From Reticulitermes lucifugus (lineage: Eukaryota; Arthropoda; Insecta; Blattodea; Rhinotermitidae): a stretch of 64,000 bases of DNA. Both the position numbers and the translations under genes were made by a program. Positions 47,932 through 59,159 of the stretch are shown here, piece by piece (the first letter of the stretch is position 1; each line of letters starts with the position of its first letter). Location: the NCBI GenBank assembly GCA_026260175.1, contig JAKCWW010000181.1, positions 1-64,000 on the forward strand. The letters are read 5' to 3'. The notes beneath the pieces are model-generated. The model did not search any database, had not been told where the DNA came from, and was given only the letters and a program-made list of their open reading frames with translations.

Positions 47932-47970
47932 CTTAAGATGGGGAACACAGGTTCTTCCGAAACGTTGATA
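47932..47970 (+). repeat. Copy of dispersed hairpin motif
   Basis: CTTAAGA (47932-47938), then ggggaacacaggttcttcc, then GAAACGTTG (47959-47967). The flanks of the motif are conserved and the stem is partly degraded. Confidence 0.55.
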
Positions 47971-48054
47971 CTTACCAGACTACTCTGAGTCACGTACCCG
48001 AGGACCGTAAGCTACAAGACATAAATTTTGTGAATATTTAAAACAAAAGGGGCT

Positions 48055-48120
48055 GTTGATATACTCTGTTGTTGGACGTACGAAGATGTTGATGTACTCT
48101 GTTGTTGGACGTACGAAGAT
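48055..48120 (+). repeat. Two-copy tandem duplication, 33-bp unit
   Basis: gttgatatactctgttgttg, continuing to cgaagat, fills 48055-48087 and is repeated at 48088-48120 with one base change. Confidence 0.92.
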
Positions 48121-48238
48121 GAACAAAACTTGTGACACGTTTTTTAAACCAGAGAATATTAACACGCTTTTATTTAGAATTTACTGACAGGATGTCTTGA
48201 GGTAAAAGACAAAATATTTAGGCTCTCTGAAATATAGA

Positions 48239-48421
48239 ATGGTTTTATTTTCAAGTCTGTTGTTAGTGATTTTACATATGCCATTTGCTGATGACAATCT
48301 TGTAGTGGGATTTTTAGTACGTACTTTCTCGTCATGCCATTGTAATAACAGTGTCCACAACACAGAAGGTCCTCAGCGCAGCGTGTTTAAAATATTCGAT
48401 ATGGAACCGGAAAGTAAGTAA
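48239..48421 (+). CDS. Short ORF, 60 aa, with signal-peptide-like start (doubtful)
   Basis: ATG 48239-48241 opens MVLFSSLLLVILHMPFADD, a hydrophobic stretch that could be a signal peptide cleaved after Ala. A polar tail with a CHC motif follows, and the frame ends at TAA 48419-48421. Near its end GAACCGGAAA meets gtaagt, a good 5' splice site, so the frame could instead be an exon. The FADD inside it recalls the catalytic motif of reverse transcriptases, but the surrounding residues do not extend that match. There is no support from neighbours, so chance is the leading alternative. Confidence 0.15.
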   Translation: MVLFSSLLLVILHMPFADDNLVVGFLVRTFSSCHCNNSVHNTEGPQRSVFKIFDMEPESK

Positions 48422-48429
48422 CGAATGAA

Positions 48430-49135
48430 AAACAGAAGAAGAAAATATCGAAACAGAGTAAGAAACCTAATACAAAGAGAGGACTATGAAAACATAATGT
48501 CTTCTGTTACAATACAAATAACATCAACAACCAACTTCATAGAGTAGAGTCATTTTTAGAGACTGAATTCTGCGAAACATTCTGAATATTCTTGGAAACA
48601 TAAAGATCATTATTTGTTGCAAAGTGAACGTAATTGGACCCTTAGCTAGGATAGAATTAATGACAATATAGCACAAAGAGTGTTTATCCTTCTTTCGATA
48701 AGAACTGTAAGAAATAAACCGGTTTTGGTTAAATCACTCACACTGATTACAAAATGGCAGTCCACCTTTATGGCACATATGGATCTGTATTACGGTCTCC
48801 TATTCTGACTACAAGACGTATGAACATACCTGCCTGTTACTACGAAACTTAAAATCCTGGCATTGTAATAGTGAAAACATCGCTTTGTTCATTAATATAA
48901 TATCTTATGCTAACAGTCTTATATGATACACACCTGTACACTTCAGTCTTGCTAACATTCGCCGAGTGATGTATATTTTTTAATATCTGCATGAGAAGTG
49001 GTCATTACAGATTTCTTTAAAGGTGTAGCGTGATTCGGAATGTTTGCCTCCAGACTTGGAATTAGCGTGTCAGAATTAATTTAAAAAATATTTCTCTTTT
49101 GTGGTACCGTAACCTAGTTTGCCTTCGTGGTGGTT
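48430..49135. other. Non-coding stretch
   Basis: Nothing is recognised. Confidence 0.4.
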
Positions 49136-49140
49136 TTACT

Positions 49141-49144
49141 ATTA

Positions 49145-49232
<88 letters not shown>
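49141..49232 (+). repeat. Compound (ATT)n-(AGT)n microsatellite
   Basis: About 16 ATT units pass directly into about 13 AGT units. It is the longest simple repeat in the window. Confidence 0.97.
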
Positions 49233-49239
49233 AGTCGAA

Positions 49240-50255
49240 GGAGGCGGGCATTTCAGTTCCTTGCATGAGTCGGAAGCTTGCTTTGGATGAGATTACAGGG
49301 GAAACAAGAAGCCCGAGTGCTACTGGAGTAGAATGCTGTTTTGTATTTGTGTTGTTGAGTGTCTGCATTATTTCCACGGGCTTCAAGTTAAGAATAGTAT
49401 GAAACAGGTGGAGCTATGAAGCCTGTGGTGGGCCGTAATGGAGTAAGCACATGGCTAAAACACGACACAGAAATAGCAGACTATTGTTACTTCGCTAGTG
49501 AGAGTTAATTCTAATGTACGGGCGAAGTTGAACGATGAAAAACAGAAGGCTTCCCAGCTTATGGAGTGGAAAATGATGGCAGTTTGAGAGTGGTCATGGG
49601 CATCGTTGTAAAAGTCTGTCATTTTCTTAGACGTTTTTATATTAATTGAGTACACTGGCATTAGGCCCGACTATAAACTGGCCCATTTAGAACTGTGAAT
49701 TGGAAACATTCACAGTATACACTCTCGTAGACATAGGCCTTCAAAATTGTAGTAAGGTTTGAACTTACCGAGGATTATTAATCGATTGGAAGTAACAGTT
49801 AATTTGATACCTAGTTTCTGTTCTAACTGTTCACAGAATATTAACGAAATTCGTTCAACCTCCGGTTTGGATACGGGAGATTACCTGTTGGACTGTGCAC
49901 TAAAGATGCTGAAACGCCGGTTGTTAAAAAAGGATTAAAATTACTGTAGTCTGGACTATAGCAGTGATAGACGTACACAGTATTTGACGTTTTGAGGTGG
50001 CTGTCTGAATTATGGCTGCTTCTTGTAGTCTGATAAGCGGATGTGAGCGTAAGGGAAAGATATCCTGCCTCAATCTGCACAGTAATTTCTTAAACTTTTG
50101 TCATATACCTACGGTGTGTAGTCACACATGCCCAGATGATAGGAATAGCCACATGTATCTCCGAATTGAAGGCGGCTTTGAGAAGACAGAGAAGTGAAAA
50201 TACCATTTGGTTTTGAGAGTCCTTAAAGAACTAGTTACCTAGTTCTCGTGATACT
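49240..50255. other. Non-coding stretch
   Basis: Nothing is recognised. Confidence 0.4.
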
Positions 50256-50257
50256 AA

Positions 50258-50340
50258 AGGGGCGGAGTGGTTATCCCAGTGCCTTCAAATCAGGACTCCT
50301 AGTGAGGTGGAGGACGAGTTCTTTAACCCAGAAGCTGCAC
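50258..50340 (+). mobile_element. Possible tRNA-derived SINE head
   Basis: ggggcggagtggttatccc followed by cagtgccttcaaatcagg and gaggacgagttct resembles a Leu/Ser-type tRNA head (A box, anticodon region, poor B box). There is no second copy for comparison. Confidence 0.35.
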
Positions 50341-50344
50341 TGTG

Positions 50345-51640
50345 CCATCCGATATGTTTGCATGTTATATTTTTATACAGTTTATGCACATGTGTTTCCA
50401 GAAATGCCTTTCCTTCCTATGTGACTTTACGTTCGATCTGATAAAGTATATACTCGTATTTAATTTCTGTACGGTATTCGTGTTTTCATTTTGCTTCTTT
50501 AAAAACGAAGTTTTAATAGTTTGAGGAGTGGAGATTTCAATGTAAAAAACTTTTATAACATAGAATATTGGGTTATTTCGTGCTGATTTTCTTGAACAAC
50601 ATTACGTTTTTAATGATTAATAACTATAGTACAGTTGCAACACTCGAGTACTGTATAATAAGTTATGAATGCTGTATGCATTGTAAGCACCAGTTTTATG
50701 CTATTACCAAATGTCAGAGAAGTTATCACTTGTTCGTTCACATAAGTGCCCTAGATTTAATCAGATGATACGAATACACTACTTAGCAGATGACATCGGA
50801 TAATGTACTTGTAGATTACTTTCTACATATTAGAACGTTTTGAATCTAAATACGCGAATATGTAACATATCCAAATAAATTAAATGTGATTGTCAGTTTC
50901 TCCATATCTCCACTTTTTGAGTTGCTACATTTTCGTTTTTTATTTTCATTATCCAAATTTAGCTATAAATGGTAGCGTCCCAGATTTTTCGGGACGTGAC
51001 TTTCTCGACTTTGTACGTATTAATCTCGCATAGATTACAATATCTTCCCTTAGATGAATAGTTTAATTTGTATTCTTATCACAGCATGAGAATCCATATG
51101 GCATATCAGTACAGGTTACTGGATAGAAACGTAAAAGCAGACAGTATTCTGAATATAGGCTATTTTAAAGTTTTTTCATGCTTTTATAGTATTCCTGTTT
51201 CTCTCCTTTGCTCCTACTAGAGGAAACCTAACCTTTGCTATTTCCGGTGTTATAATGACTGAATATTCGCAACATCAATGTAACTTCGGAAAGTGAACTG
51301 AGATATGTATTTTATTTCTGTGACATCCTAGTCTTCGTAATCGTTTCGTATTTTTTTCTTCCAGACCTAATCAATTGCCATAATTAGATAACCACAACTC
51401 GGAAGGTGTATATTCTTCAAGGGGAAGATACTGATATAAAAAGTTTGAAATATTTTGAGTGATCTAATTAAGACATAGTCCCACGTGAATAACTCATATA
51501 TGCATATTAGTACTGCATTCTTGCACACATGCATAAGTTTATACGTGACTCAAAAGAATGGGAATGTCCCATTAAATATACCTCACTGTTTCTTAGTGTC
51601 GCCTTGTATGAAAGTTCAGACACAAATTTAAGCCGTACAT
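50345..51640. other. Non-coding stretch
   Basis: Very AT-rich. No features are recognised. Confidence 0.4.
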
Positions 51641-51644
51641 GTAC

Positions 51645-51780
51645 GGGTAGGACAGCGTAGTTGGTGTAGTGACCAGGCTACAGTCTACAGGCTACACAGC
51701 CGAGGCATTTGTGGTTGGATCCCCTACAGACGCAGGAGATATTTCTTCTCTACAAAACGTCCAGACCGGCTGAATCGTGA
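51645..51780 (+). mobile_element. tRNA-derived SINE, family A (3' truncated)
   Basis: agcgtagttgg (51655-51665, A box) and ggttggatccc (51713-51723, B box) are followed by gcaggagatatttcttctct and cgtccagaccggct, after which family similarity stops. The body is missing. Confidence 0.6.
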
Positions 51781-51784
51781 AGTT

Positions 51785-52165
51785 GACCACTTTCTGCTTC
51801 AAGTGCCGAAGTTTTGAACACATGGAGCTAATCTCCAATCCCCCACATGTCTTCGTGGTGTGCACAGTTACAACTTTATCTCTACCAGTAAGAACCAAGG
51901 GCAGCGGTAGCGGTTTAATACGTCTTACGTTTGACCCTGGCTGCAGACTCAAACGTTGCAGCGGAACCGCTTGTGGCCAGTTGTAGAAGAGTGGTTGTAT
52001 TTAGCAGGAATACTGTAGCGCACCTTGTGAGAACTGAGCCATTATCCTTTACGACTGAGACCAAATTTATGGTAGACTTTATCGTTTTGTTAACCCGCGT
52101 CCTGCTTATCTGGCTAAGGAGCTTAAAGAAATTAAATTTATTTCTTTGGCTGTTGATTACTAATT
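51785..52165. other. Non-coding stretch
   Basis: Overlapping frames on both strands; no family is recognised. Confidence 0.35.
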
Positions 52166-52174
52166 TAAAGCATT

Positions 52175-52411
52175 TTTTCCAATGGCACAACAGCCTCTAA
52201 TGGGCCAGGGCCTCCTCACTCTCGAGGCTCAACAATCACACTCACTTAGACACACCACACTCGGTAGGACTCCTCTGGACGAGTGATCAGCCCGTCGCAG
52301 AGACCTCTACCTGACAACACACAGCACTCACAAGAGACAGACATCCTTGTCTCTGGCGGGATTGGAACCCAAAATCCCAGCAAGCGAACGGCCGCAGACC
52401 CACGCCAATTG
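52175..52411 (-). mobile_element. tRNA-derived SINE, family D, 5' truncated, with target duplication
   Basis: This element aligns closely with the 35.2-kb copy from the B box (ggttccaatcc on the minus strand, 52369-52359) to the 3' tail, with roughly a dozen differences over about 165 bases by eye. It has about 20 extra bases (ctcactctcgaggctcaaca) near the 3' end that the other copy lacks. The A-box end is missing. The flanks carry aaagcatt at 52167-52174 and 52412-52419, consistent with a target-site duplication. Confidence 0.85.
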
Positions 52412-52419
52412 AAAGCATT

Positions 52420-52705
52420 AGTCTTACGAAATGAGTTATATGTTATTGCGATAATATATCTACAATCAAGCATAAAATATACTCCGTCCATAGATGTCGG
52501 TCTTATGCCTTTAATGAAAAGGAGGAATATATTTTCGTTTTCGTAGTAAATGGAAACGAAAGTAGGCTGTATTCTGACGGACAGGCAGATGAAGAGATTA
52601 TTAACACTTGTCTCACAACATTTAGTTTATATACATGTTCAACCTTTACCGGTGGGTATTGCTTGGATGATAATATTGTCTGCTTTGATGCCGTGTAGAA
52701 TCGTA
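52420..52705. other. Non-coding stretch
   Basis: Nothing is recognised. Confidence 0.4.
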
Positions 52706-52711
52706 GATTGA

Positions 52712-52753
52712 CACCAAACTTTCGGAGAAACATGCTGCTTTCTTCTTCAGGGT
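52712..52753 (-). repeat. Copy of dispersed hairpin motif (minus orientation)
   Basis: aaactttcggagaaacatgc leads to tcttcttcaggg on the plus strand. Minus reading: CTGAAGA (52750-52744), stem region, then CCGAAAG. The GAAAC box is altered by one base. Confidence 0.55.
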
Positions 52754-52759
52754 GACTGA

Positions 52760-54175
52760 ATTTCATTCAGATCAACCCTACAGTGATATGGGAGGAAGTG
52801 GCTCCATTATGTCTGCTTGGTCCGAAGTCCACTCGGAAGGTGCAGGCAGCACGTTCCTCCAAGACTTTCCTCATCCTTTCCAAATTATCATTCACGTAAT
52901 ACTATACAATTGAACACTGTGTATTGGAAGCTACTGACAGGTCCGTTAAGTAAATCATACTGTAAATAAATAGATAAATTAGATTGCCGGGAGTCTCAGC
53001 AATGGTTATTGTTACGTCACTTTTTCCTGGGCAAGTGGTTATCGTAGTATCGATAGTATTCCACAAGTTTCTACTGCGATCCTGACCATCAGTAGTGTTA
53101 AAAGTATGAAAGGTTTTTAACGTGTGCAAAGAAGGTATGAAGAGCGTACATCCTCACTTCGCTAGTAATTTTGTGTTTTCATGCATACTCTGATGACTGT
53201 TGACACCGTAGTAAACATAGCTTTTCGAATAGTCATATCCCGTCTCGCTTCTTCAATAGAATATCTCTATAACTCGTGCCCCGAAGTCTAGTGGAGTTCA
53301 ACTATTGCTCCCTGCTTGGCTATAATTGTAAACCTACGTATTGCCTGTGTGAGCGCTGCGGTAAACCACTGCCATGTTTAGTGTTAAGTTTAAATTAGTG
53401 CTGAAATGGGATAGTGCTAACAAGTGGTAACGTACTGTACGTGCCAGTGAGTGCTTTGTGGTTCTTGCGTTGTTTACGTGCGGCAGAGATGCACAACCTG
53501 TAGGCCTCCGAAAGGCCACATGTGACCTGTTGCTTGCTTCTGGTAGCTGAAGGGGAAAGAGTTCAGGACACATTACTTTGGAGCCGTCTAAGGGAATTAT
53601 TTCCTTCTTGCAGTAATCTGAACGGTTACTTTTAGTGTATAAATAATGAGCGGAAGATACTGGTATATAATGTGTTTGTACAGGTAGAGACACATGAAGA
53701 ATATGTGGATATTATATTTAAGAAAGACTTGGACGCAGATGGAATTAAATTATAATGTCATATATATTTATGTAAACAAAAAGTGAAACACTGGATTGTG
53801 GTTACACTGTAAAAGTGTTGTGTAGGGTATGTCACAAATTTGGCTTCTACGCTGCTGACTAACTTACGTTTTGTGAAGAGTAACAAATATTTTGCCATGC
53901 ATGTTTATTGGCCTGATTAAACGTTAAACATCCAGCTTAATCATCATTAAACTTGATCTGTTAGCTTAGATACATTCACAGCCAAATAAAGTAGAAGAAA
54001 CTCTGGGCGAATTTATAAATTATTTGCGAGACTTCCAGGCTGTAGTCGTTGTATAGTTGAGATCTTCGCTCTTCTGGGTTCTTACGCAGGGCAGAAACAT
54101 AGTAGGGAGATCTTAGAAAGTACTTGCTGACATAAATGTCTTGTCCGATAGAGACATTCAAGCAAACTTGCCACG
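52760..54175. other. Non-coding stretch, long minus-strand frame at 53.33-53.69 kb
   Basis: The minus strand is open for 119 codons from ATG 53693 to 53334. The translation resembles no family and lacks domain-like segments. The DNA is moderately GC-rich around 53.44-53.56 kb. It could be an old exon or chance. Confidence 0.3.
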
Positions 54176-54182
54176 ATCTAAT

Positions 54183-54232
54183 TCCGTGTGTGTGTGTGTT
54201 TGTACATGCGTGTGTCTGTCTGCGTGTACGCT
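54183..54232 (+). repeat. (TG)n-rich microsatellite
   Basis: Interrupted TG/TGTC units. Confidence 0.85.
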
Positions 54233-54234
54233 AG

Positions 54235-54975
54235 CAGGCCTTAAGGTGAAAACAGTGTAAGGTTCAATTGTATATTCGAAATACCAACTTCCTGAACGTG
54301 TTAAGAATGGATTCAAAATATATGTCAAAGCGATTATGTTGTGACCATTTTGCTGCATTATGGGAGACAGGTTGTTCAACCCTACGTGAAACAGACCGAA
54401 ACCGTAAATGGTTCTTTCGTACGTCCCTAAGGCTTGTAACTGTCCACAGATCCCCGTAAACTTTGTCCATATAATTATGCAATTCGGAGTGCTCTTGCGC
54501 TTAGGGACCTAGAAAGTCCAAGCACTCGGAATTTAGCCACCACCCGCGACGTAAAAGCTACGATGCAGTGCATTGGAGTTAGCTTTAATTGTGTTAGTTA
54601 CCTTTCGGCCGCCACTCATCTCACCCTAACCAATGACTGCAGCCATTCATTTATCCCCTGAGCGCAATACCATGTATAATTCATGTCGACCGGTCAGAGA
54701 GTTAGTTCCAGTCATCGGGTCAAGTGAGGGGGGTACTAAGCCGGGAGAGATTTTAATAAAACGTTTGTAAACATTTGAGAAATGACGCGCTTGTCTGCGA
54801 TACAGGGATTGCGTAACGCTAGATATGTAGAGCGTTATGCTTCATATGTACTTTTATCTTTGTGACAGAAATTTTCGCTTTTGAAGAGAAAACAAATGGG
54901 TGCGATGTTTGAGGTTCACAGCAGTGTTGTTGAAGAGTCACTTCGTCTGCGACGTGAAGCCATGTTCACTGATAA
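54235..54975. other. Non-coding stretch
   Basis: Nothing is recognised. Confidence 0.4.
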
Positions 54976-54982
54976 TTAGTGC

Positions 54983-55020
54983 CGACTTTTCGAAGGAACA
55001 TACTTTCTTCACCTTCAGGT
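54983..55020 (-). repeat. Copy of dispersed hairpin motif (diverged)
   Basis: gccgacttttcgaaggaaca leads to cttcaccttcaggtt on the plus strand, the same order as the copies at 59.02 and 52.71 kb. Confidence 0.45.
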
Positions 55021-55315
55021 TTAAATACTGTAACACTTTTTCAAATGATTATAATGCCTTGATCTCGAGGGTTAATCAAGCCAAGACTCTCCTTCAAAAA
55101 ACGTACTGCCCTAAACTTCAGGGTCAAACAGTCTTAAGATTCTCCGAATCGTGCCTAACGATTTAGTTGGAATTGAATCCCAGACAAAATTAATCTGCAA
55201 GCGAACGTTGTTACAATGCAGTGGTATTCAAGATCCGAGAATGACAAATTTGCAGGTGTTATATAAGTAATTATGAGATTGTGAAGAGCGATGCAAATTT
55301 TGGTCCATTTTGATC

Positions 55316-55349
55316 CTGAGGATGGAGACGACATGTCGATTTCGAAACG
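55316..55349 (+). repeat. Copy of dispersed hairpin motif
   Basis: CTGAGGA (55316-55322), one base, ggagacgacatgtcgatttc, then GAAACG (55344-55349). The intervening bases can pair (gga with ttc, cga with tcg). Confidence 0.55.
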
Positions 55350-55354
55350 CCAAA

Positions 55355-55880
55355 AAAACATCCCATCGTTGCCCACACTCAAAAAAATTCACATTATTTA
55401 AATTGAACGACATTGAAGGCCTTAAATCACGAATATTCCAGTTTGCTGGATTTCCATTTTCTTGGCACTAAATGCAATCTAAGTCAGCAGCTAGTAGGAG
55501 GCTGTAAAAGTGATTTGATTCAAGAAGCCACTGTGGCAGTTTATTATCTAACTCGGAACCGAATGAAGTCGTAATCCCTAGGCGACATCGCTGATCTTGG
55601 TTAATGCGGTATAGTTGTATAAATGTCCAAAGGATGCGGTTAGTGACACCTGCCTCGTAGCTGCTGACGTGTGTTGCGGACACACTGCATGATAGTACTG
55701 TAAAGACGGAGAAGTATTTTCGTGTTCCTGTCTGAAACTGTGTTTAATCAGAATACGCTGTGTCGAGATTTGTACCAGCTTTAAAGTTGCGTCATTGCTG
55801 ACTTACGTTTTGTCTCTGAAATGTAGAATAAAACTATGTAAGACTATAATAATCCGCGAGTGCTACATAATGTTTCGCAA
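55355..55880. other. Non-coding stretch
   Basis: Nothing is recognised. Confidence 0.4.
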
Positions 55881-55888
55881 TAAAAAGA

Positions 55889-56075
55889 AGAAAGGCTAAC
55901 TGGATTGGTCACATCTTGCGTAGAAACTGCCTTCTGAAANNNNNNNNNNNNNNNNNNNNNNNNNNNNNNNNNNNNNNNNNNNNNNNNNNNNNNNNNNNNN
56001 NNNNNNNNNNNNNNNNNNNNNNNNNNTCGCTTTGGAAGAGGCTACGGACCTGTCGTAAGACAGACTACAGAATGA
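55889..56075 (+). mobile_element. Non-LTR retrotransposon fragment split by an assembly gap
   Basis: Before the gap the frame reads NWIGHILRRNCLLK. After the gap it reads RFGRGYGPVVRQTTE and stops at TGA 56073-56075. Both pieces belong to the C-terminal tail of one reverse-transcriptase ORF2 family that I associate with insect LINEs. The missing middle in relatives is, from memory, about 50 residues, so the 87-base gap is probably shorter than the true sequence. No RT core is present. Confidence 0.75.
55940..56026. other. Assembly gap, 87 Ns
   Basis: A run of N inside the LINE fragment. The position within a repeat suggests the assembler could not resolve this copy. Confidence 1.
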
Positions 56076-56079
56076 ATGA

Positions 56080-57135
56080 ATGAAAGATGTTGGATACGTT
56101 CTGTTTTCGGCCAGATTCTTTCCTACACCTATAAAAATCCTTTCTCTCATATTAGTCGCAGTTATTTTAACATTCCTGACACCAGAATTTACGTTCTTTA
56201 AAGTTTAAATGTCTGTTGAATAACGTTATTTTAAATATTCATTTGGAAGGAATGTAGGCCTATGCAACGTTACTTGGCACTGTGTTGTTAAACTGCACCT
56301 TGACTTGCATGGAATGAGCTGCTCAGCGTATGTTTGGGACTGCCATCGGAGAAGTACTTCAGATTAGAAATCGTAAGTTTATTAGTCTTTAAAGTGAACA
56401 TAATTTTATTTTGTAACCGGATGATAAAGCTTTCATATCTTTATATTAAAATTTGGTCTGATAATCACAAAATATTTCATTAGCCTTAAACGGCAGAATG
56501 TCGAGTGTTGTTTTCAAGTCGCTGATACATAGCCACAAACCGCGTGCTGCAGGACGGTAACACACGACGTATATTGACACTAGCAATTCCATTGCCAATA
56601 TAATAGCTCTCAACTTCGTTCTGGTTAATTGCGTAAATGGCACCTTTTAAATTGCATCGTTGCATCATGGTGACATTGTGAGAGATGGACAAGGTTTGCT
56701 GCATTTTAATGAGTTCCAAACGCGGTACAGAGTTCCAATTGAATAGACCCTGCCTTTAGGCTTTTGTGAAATAGTGTTTGTTGTCAGTGTACTGAGGCAG
56801 TTTGACGCAGTGTGACAACGGCAGAGGATGTAAAATTAAAGAACTGAACAGGCGAAATGTTGAACCTTAGTTCTGAGACGGAAGCACAAGTTATGTGTGC
56901 CGCTCATTTCGTAACTGTTTTAAGGGGTTTCAAGTTCGTATTAGGGATTCGTTGATGTGGAAGGGGAAAAGATTACGGACAGCCACTAACTTGCAAGCTA
57001 AATGCTTCGTGACAGAGGGATGGCAGGATGAGTTTAAAGCCGGCCAGCTTTTGGGCTAGTGCACTCCTAACTTCGTTAGTTTGTTTGATGTTGGTTAGGT
57101 AAACATGGATTAGCTAACGTGTTAGCTTAAGGCGA
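56080..57135. other. Non-coding stretch
   Basis: Nothing is recognised. Confidence 0.4.
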
Positions 57136-57139
57136 GTTT

Positions 57140-57190
57140 CCTCCTCTCTCTCTCTCTCACTCACTCATTCACACAACCACCCCCCCCCCA
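57140..57190 (+). repeat. (CT)n microsatellite followed by a poly(C) run
   Basis: ctctctctctctctca, cactcactcat and then a run of about ten Cs ending near 57189. Confidence 0.88.
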
Positions 57191-57194
57191 CCAT

Positions 57195-58995
57195 GCAAAC
57201 TCCATACATACACGAGTTTGTTGCACTTAGTTCTAACCGACGAATCATGTTTCAGCTTCGATCGAGGGACATTGCTACAGAAGTCGTAACCCAGATTCCT
57301 ATCTGAACTTAATACTGGTATTCTGGGTTAAAATGTTGCACAGTTGTTCTCGTTTAAACCGTGAATTTCACAGACTAAGAGTTTAGACCCCATCTTAGAC
57401 GGAAACTTAGCGATGCGTCTGCGGGTTTGCCCATCAAATCACTATTTCATGATTCACTTTCTGTTCACCGTGAAATACAGCATCATGTTGAAAGAGGCTT
57501 CACGTAGTTTCGTTGTTTATCGCTTTTGTTTTACTTCATTGAAAGAACGTATTTCTCCAGGCTTTATTTAGGACCGTGAGTCAATGCAAGGGAATGCTGT
57601 CTGGAGGCAGACATGTTACGTCCTTCTGCAAGACACAAGGATGATACTGTAACTAAAGAATTCAGATGGTTTGAAGTTTCCGACTGAATGATCCTCACGC
57701 CCCATTAACCATGTCTTTAGTTAATTGAGAACAACCAGAACTAACATGGCGGTCTTTCTTCACATCGGTTATTTTTTCCGCGTGGCCGAACCACTGCACG
57801 CAAATAAATCAAGTTTTGAAAGCACTGTACATTGAATTGATGTCATTTTATCTGACATGATTCTATGTAGCTCACAATAAACTAAATGTTTAGAGTATCA
57901 GTTTCATAGATAAATTGTTTGACGAGTTCTAATACTCCGTGGTTAATTACGTACTGTGTTATTGTAAATTATGTTTGAATCTTTGTCAGCGTAAAGAAGT
58001 CTGTAATAAATTCACGTACAAATATTCGGATCGTCTCTTGGAGTAACTATCATGATTATCGAACTACTTAATCGCGTAAAAGTAACAGTAACGGAACTTG
58101 CACAAAGCTTTCAATAAGGGCATAACAAACTACGGGTACTGTTTTTGTAAACCGAAGTAATTTGGTCATGCTCAGGTTATAACATTGTACTAAAGCAGCT
58201 CACAACCTTAAGAATTCATTTGACATTAAGAATGGAGTGTTGGCTTCGGTATGATTTCAGAAGTACTTTTTGTCGCTGTTGACATCAGACTACATCTCCC
58301 ATTACTTCTAATGTGATACTTTGGAAATGCTCTGAGGCCACAGTACATTGAGACTTACGCTTAAGTATTGTTTCGTTTTCCTCAATCCCCTTAAGTTTCG
58401 TCGGACTATTAACAGGTTGAATGAGGGTATCATGCATCATGTTACAGAGTTGAGATTTTCTGAACGACGAAAATGTAAAAGAAATTGTCACGCAGTTTTT
58501 TGTTATTAAAACGCCTAGTAATGAAATTAAACTTTTTATAAGTTATTTTTTATTGCCTTAGTTTCGATATACTAAGTGCATTTATGGGGATGTTATTTTT
58601 AATCACAAATTATCCTGAAGTCGTAAGTTCGCGAATACCCCCTTAGAATGACACTCGTTTTCTGTATCACGCCGCGCCACTATATGTATGACCAGAAATG
58701 AGCTGATTGTGACGTAGTTACGTCGAAGCACGTAACCACGAGTGTGTACTATAAATATACATAAGTTTTCCTGCGATGGTTATTATTGATTGCCGTTTGA
58801 AACGGTATAGTTCTGCATGCAATCGTGTGCTGCAACTGAAATGTGCTTCCTCAGTTAAATATTTTTGACGTAGCAACACATTAACACTATTCCGACCACC
58901 TCTGCAACAATAATGTATTTTCTGTTCATGATAGTTTAAATATAGATAAATAACGGTTTTGCGGGGTTTGAGGTTGTCACAACGGCTTTATTGAA
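57195..58995. other. Non-coding stretch
   Basis: A TATA-like ctataaatata lies at about 58749 with no recognised gene after it. The 68-codon minus-strand frame ending at 58285 begins at GTG and is not supported. Confidence 0.35.
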
Positions 58996-59001
58996 GAGAT
59001 A

Positions 59002-59155
59002 GTCTTCTGGAATGTTCCGACGTTTCGAAGGCTTATACTGTCTTTATCTTCAGGGTTAGTTATTTAAAGAAGAGACTGGATGACCCTGAACATTAAAGGA
59101 CTGATATTCTTTTAAACGTCAGTAGCTAGTTACTCGTCGTGATATTCCAGACGAC
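59002..59155. mobile_element. Foldback element built from two inverted hairpin motifs
   Basis: The outer arms gtcttctggaatgttccgac (from 59002) and its imperfect reverse complement ending at 59155 pair at about 17 of 21 positions. Inside, the left half runs gacgtttcgaagg to tcttcaggg. The right half has accctgaac followed by aaacgtcag, the same motif in opposite orientation. The 154-bp unit is thus an imperfect palindrome, like the 18.5-kb foldback element. Confidence 0.65.
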
Positions 59156-59159
59156 TTAA

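Noticed and set aside
48270-48300. Reverse transcriptase FADD motif
   Set aside because: Only the four residues and neighbouring hydrophobics fit; neither side extends into an RT domain.
49114-49386. Poly-Thr/Asn or poly-Val protein
   Set aside because: All such frames are translations of the (ATT)n-(AGT)n microsatellite.
53334-53693. 119-aa minus-strand protein
   Set aside because: No family resemblance, no splice or poly(A) support, and unremarkable composition.
58285-58491. 68-aa minus-strand protein
   Set aside because: The start codon is GTG and there is no upstream exon or promoter evidence, although the composition is protein-like.
58741-58765. TATA-box promoter
   Set aside because: A ctataaatata string is expected by chance in AT-rich DNA, and no transcript start or gene follows.
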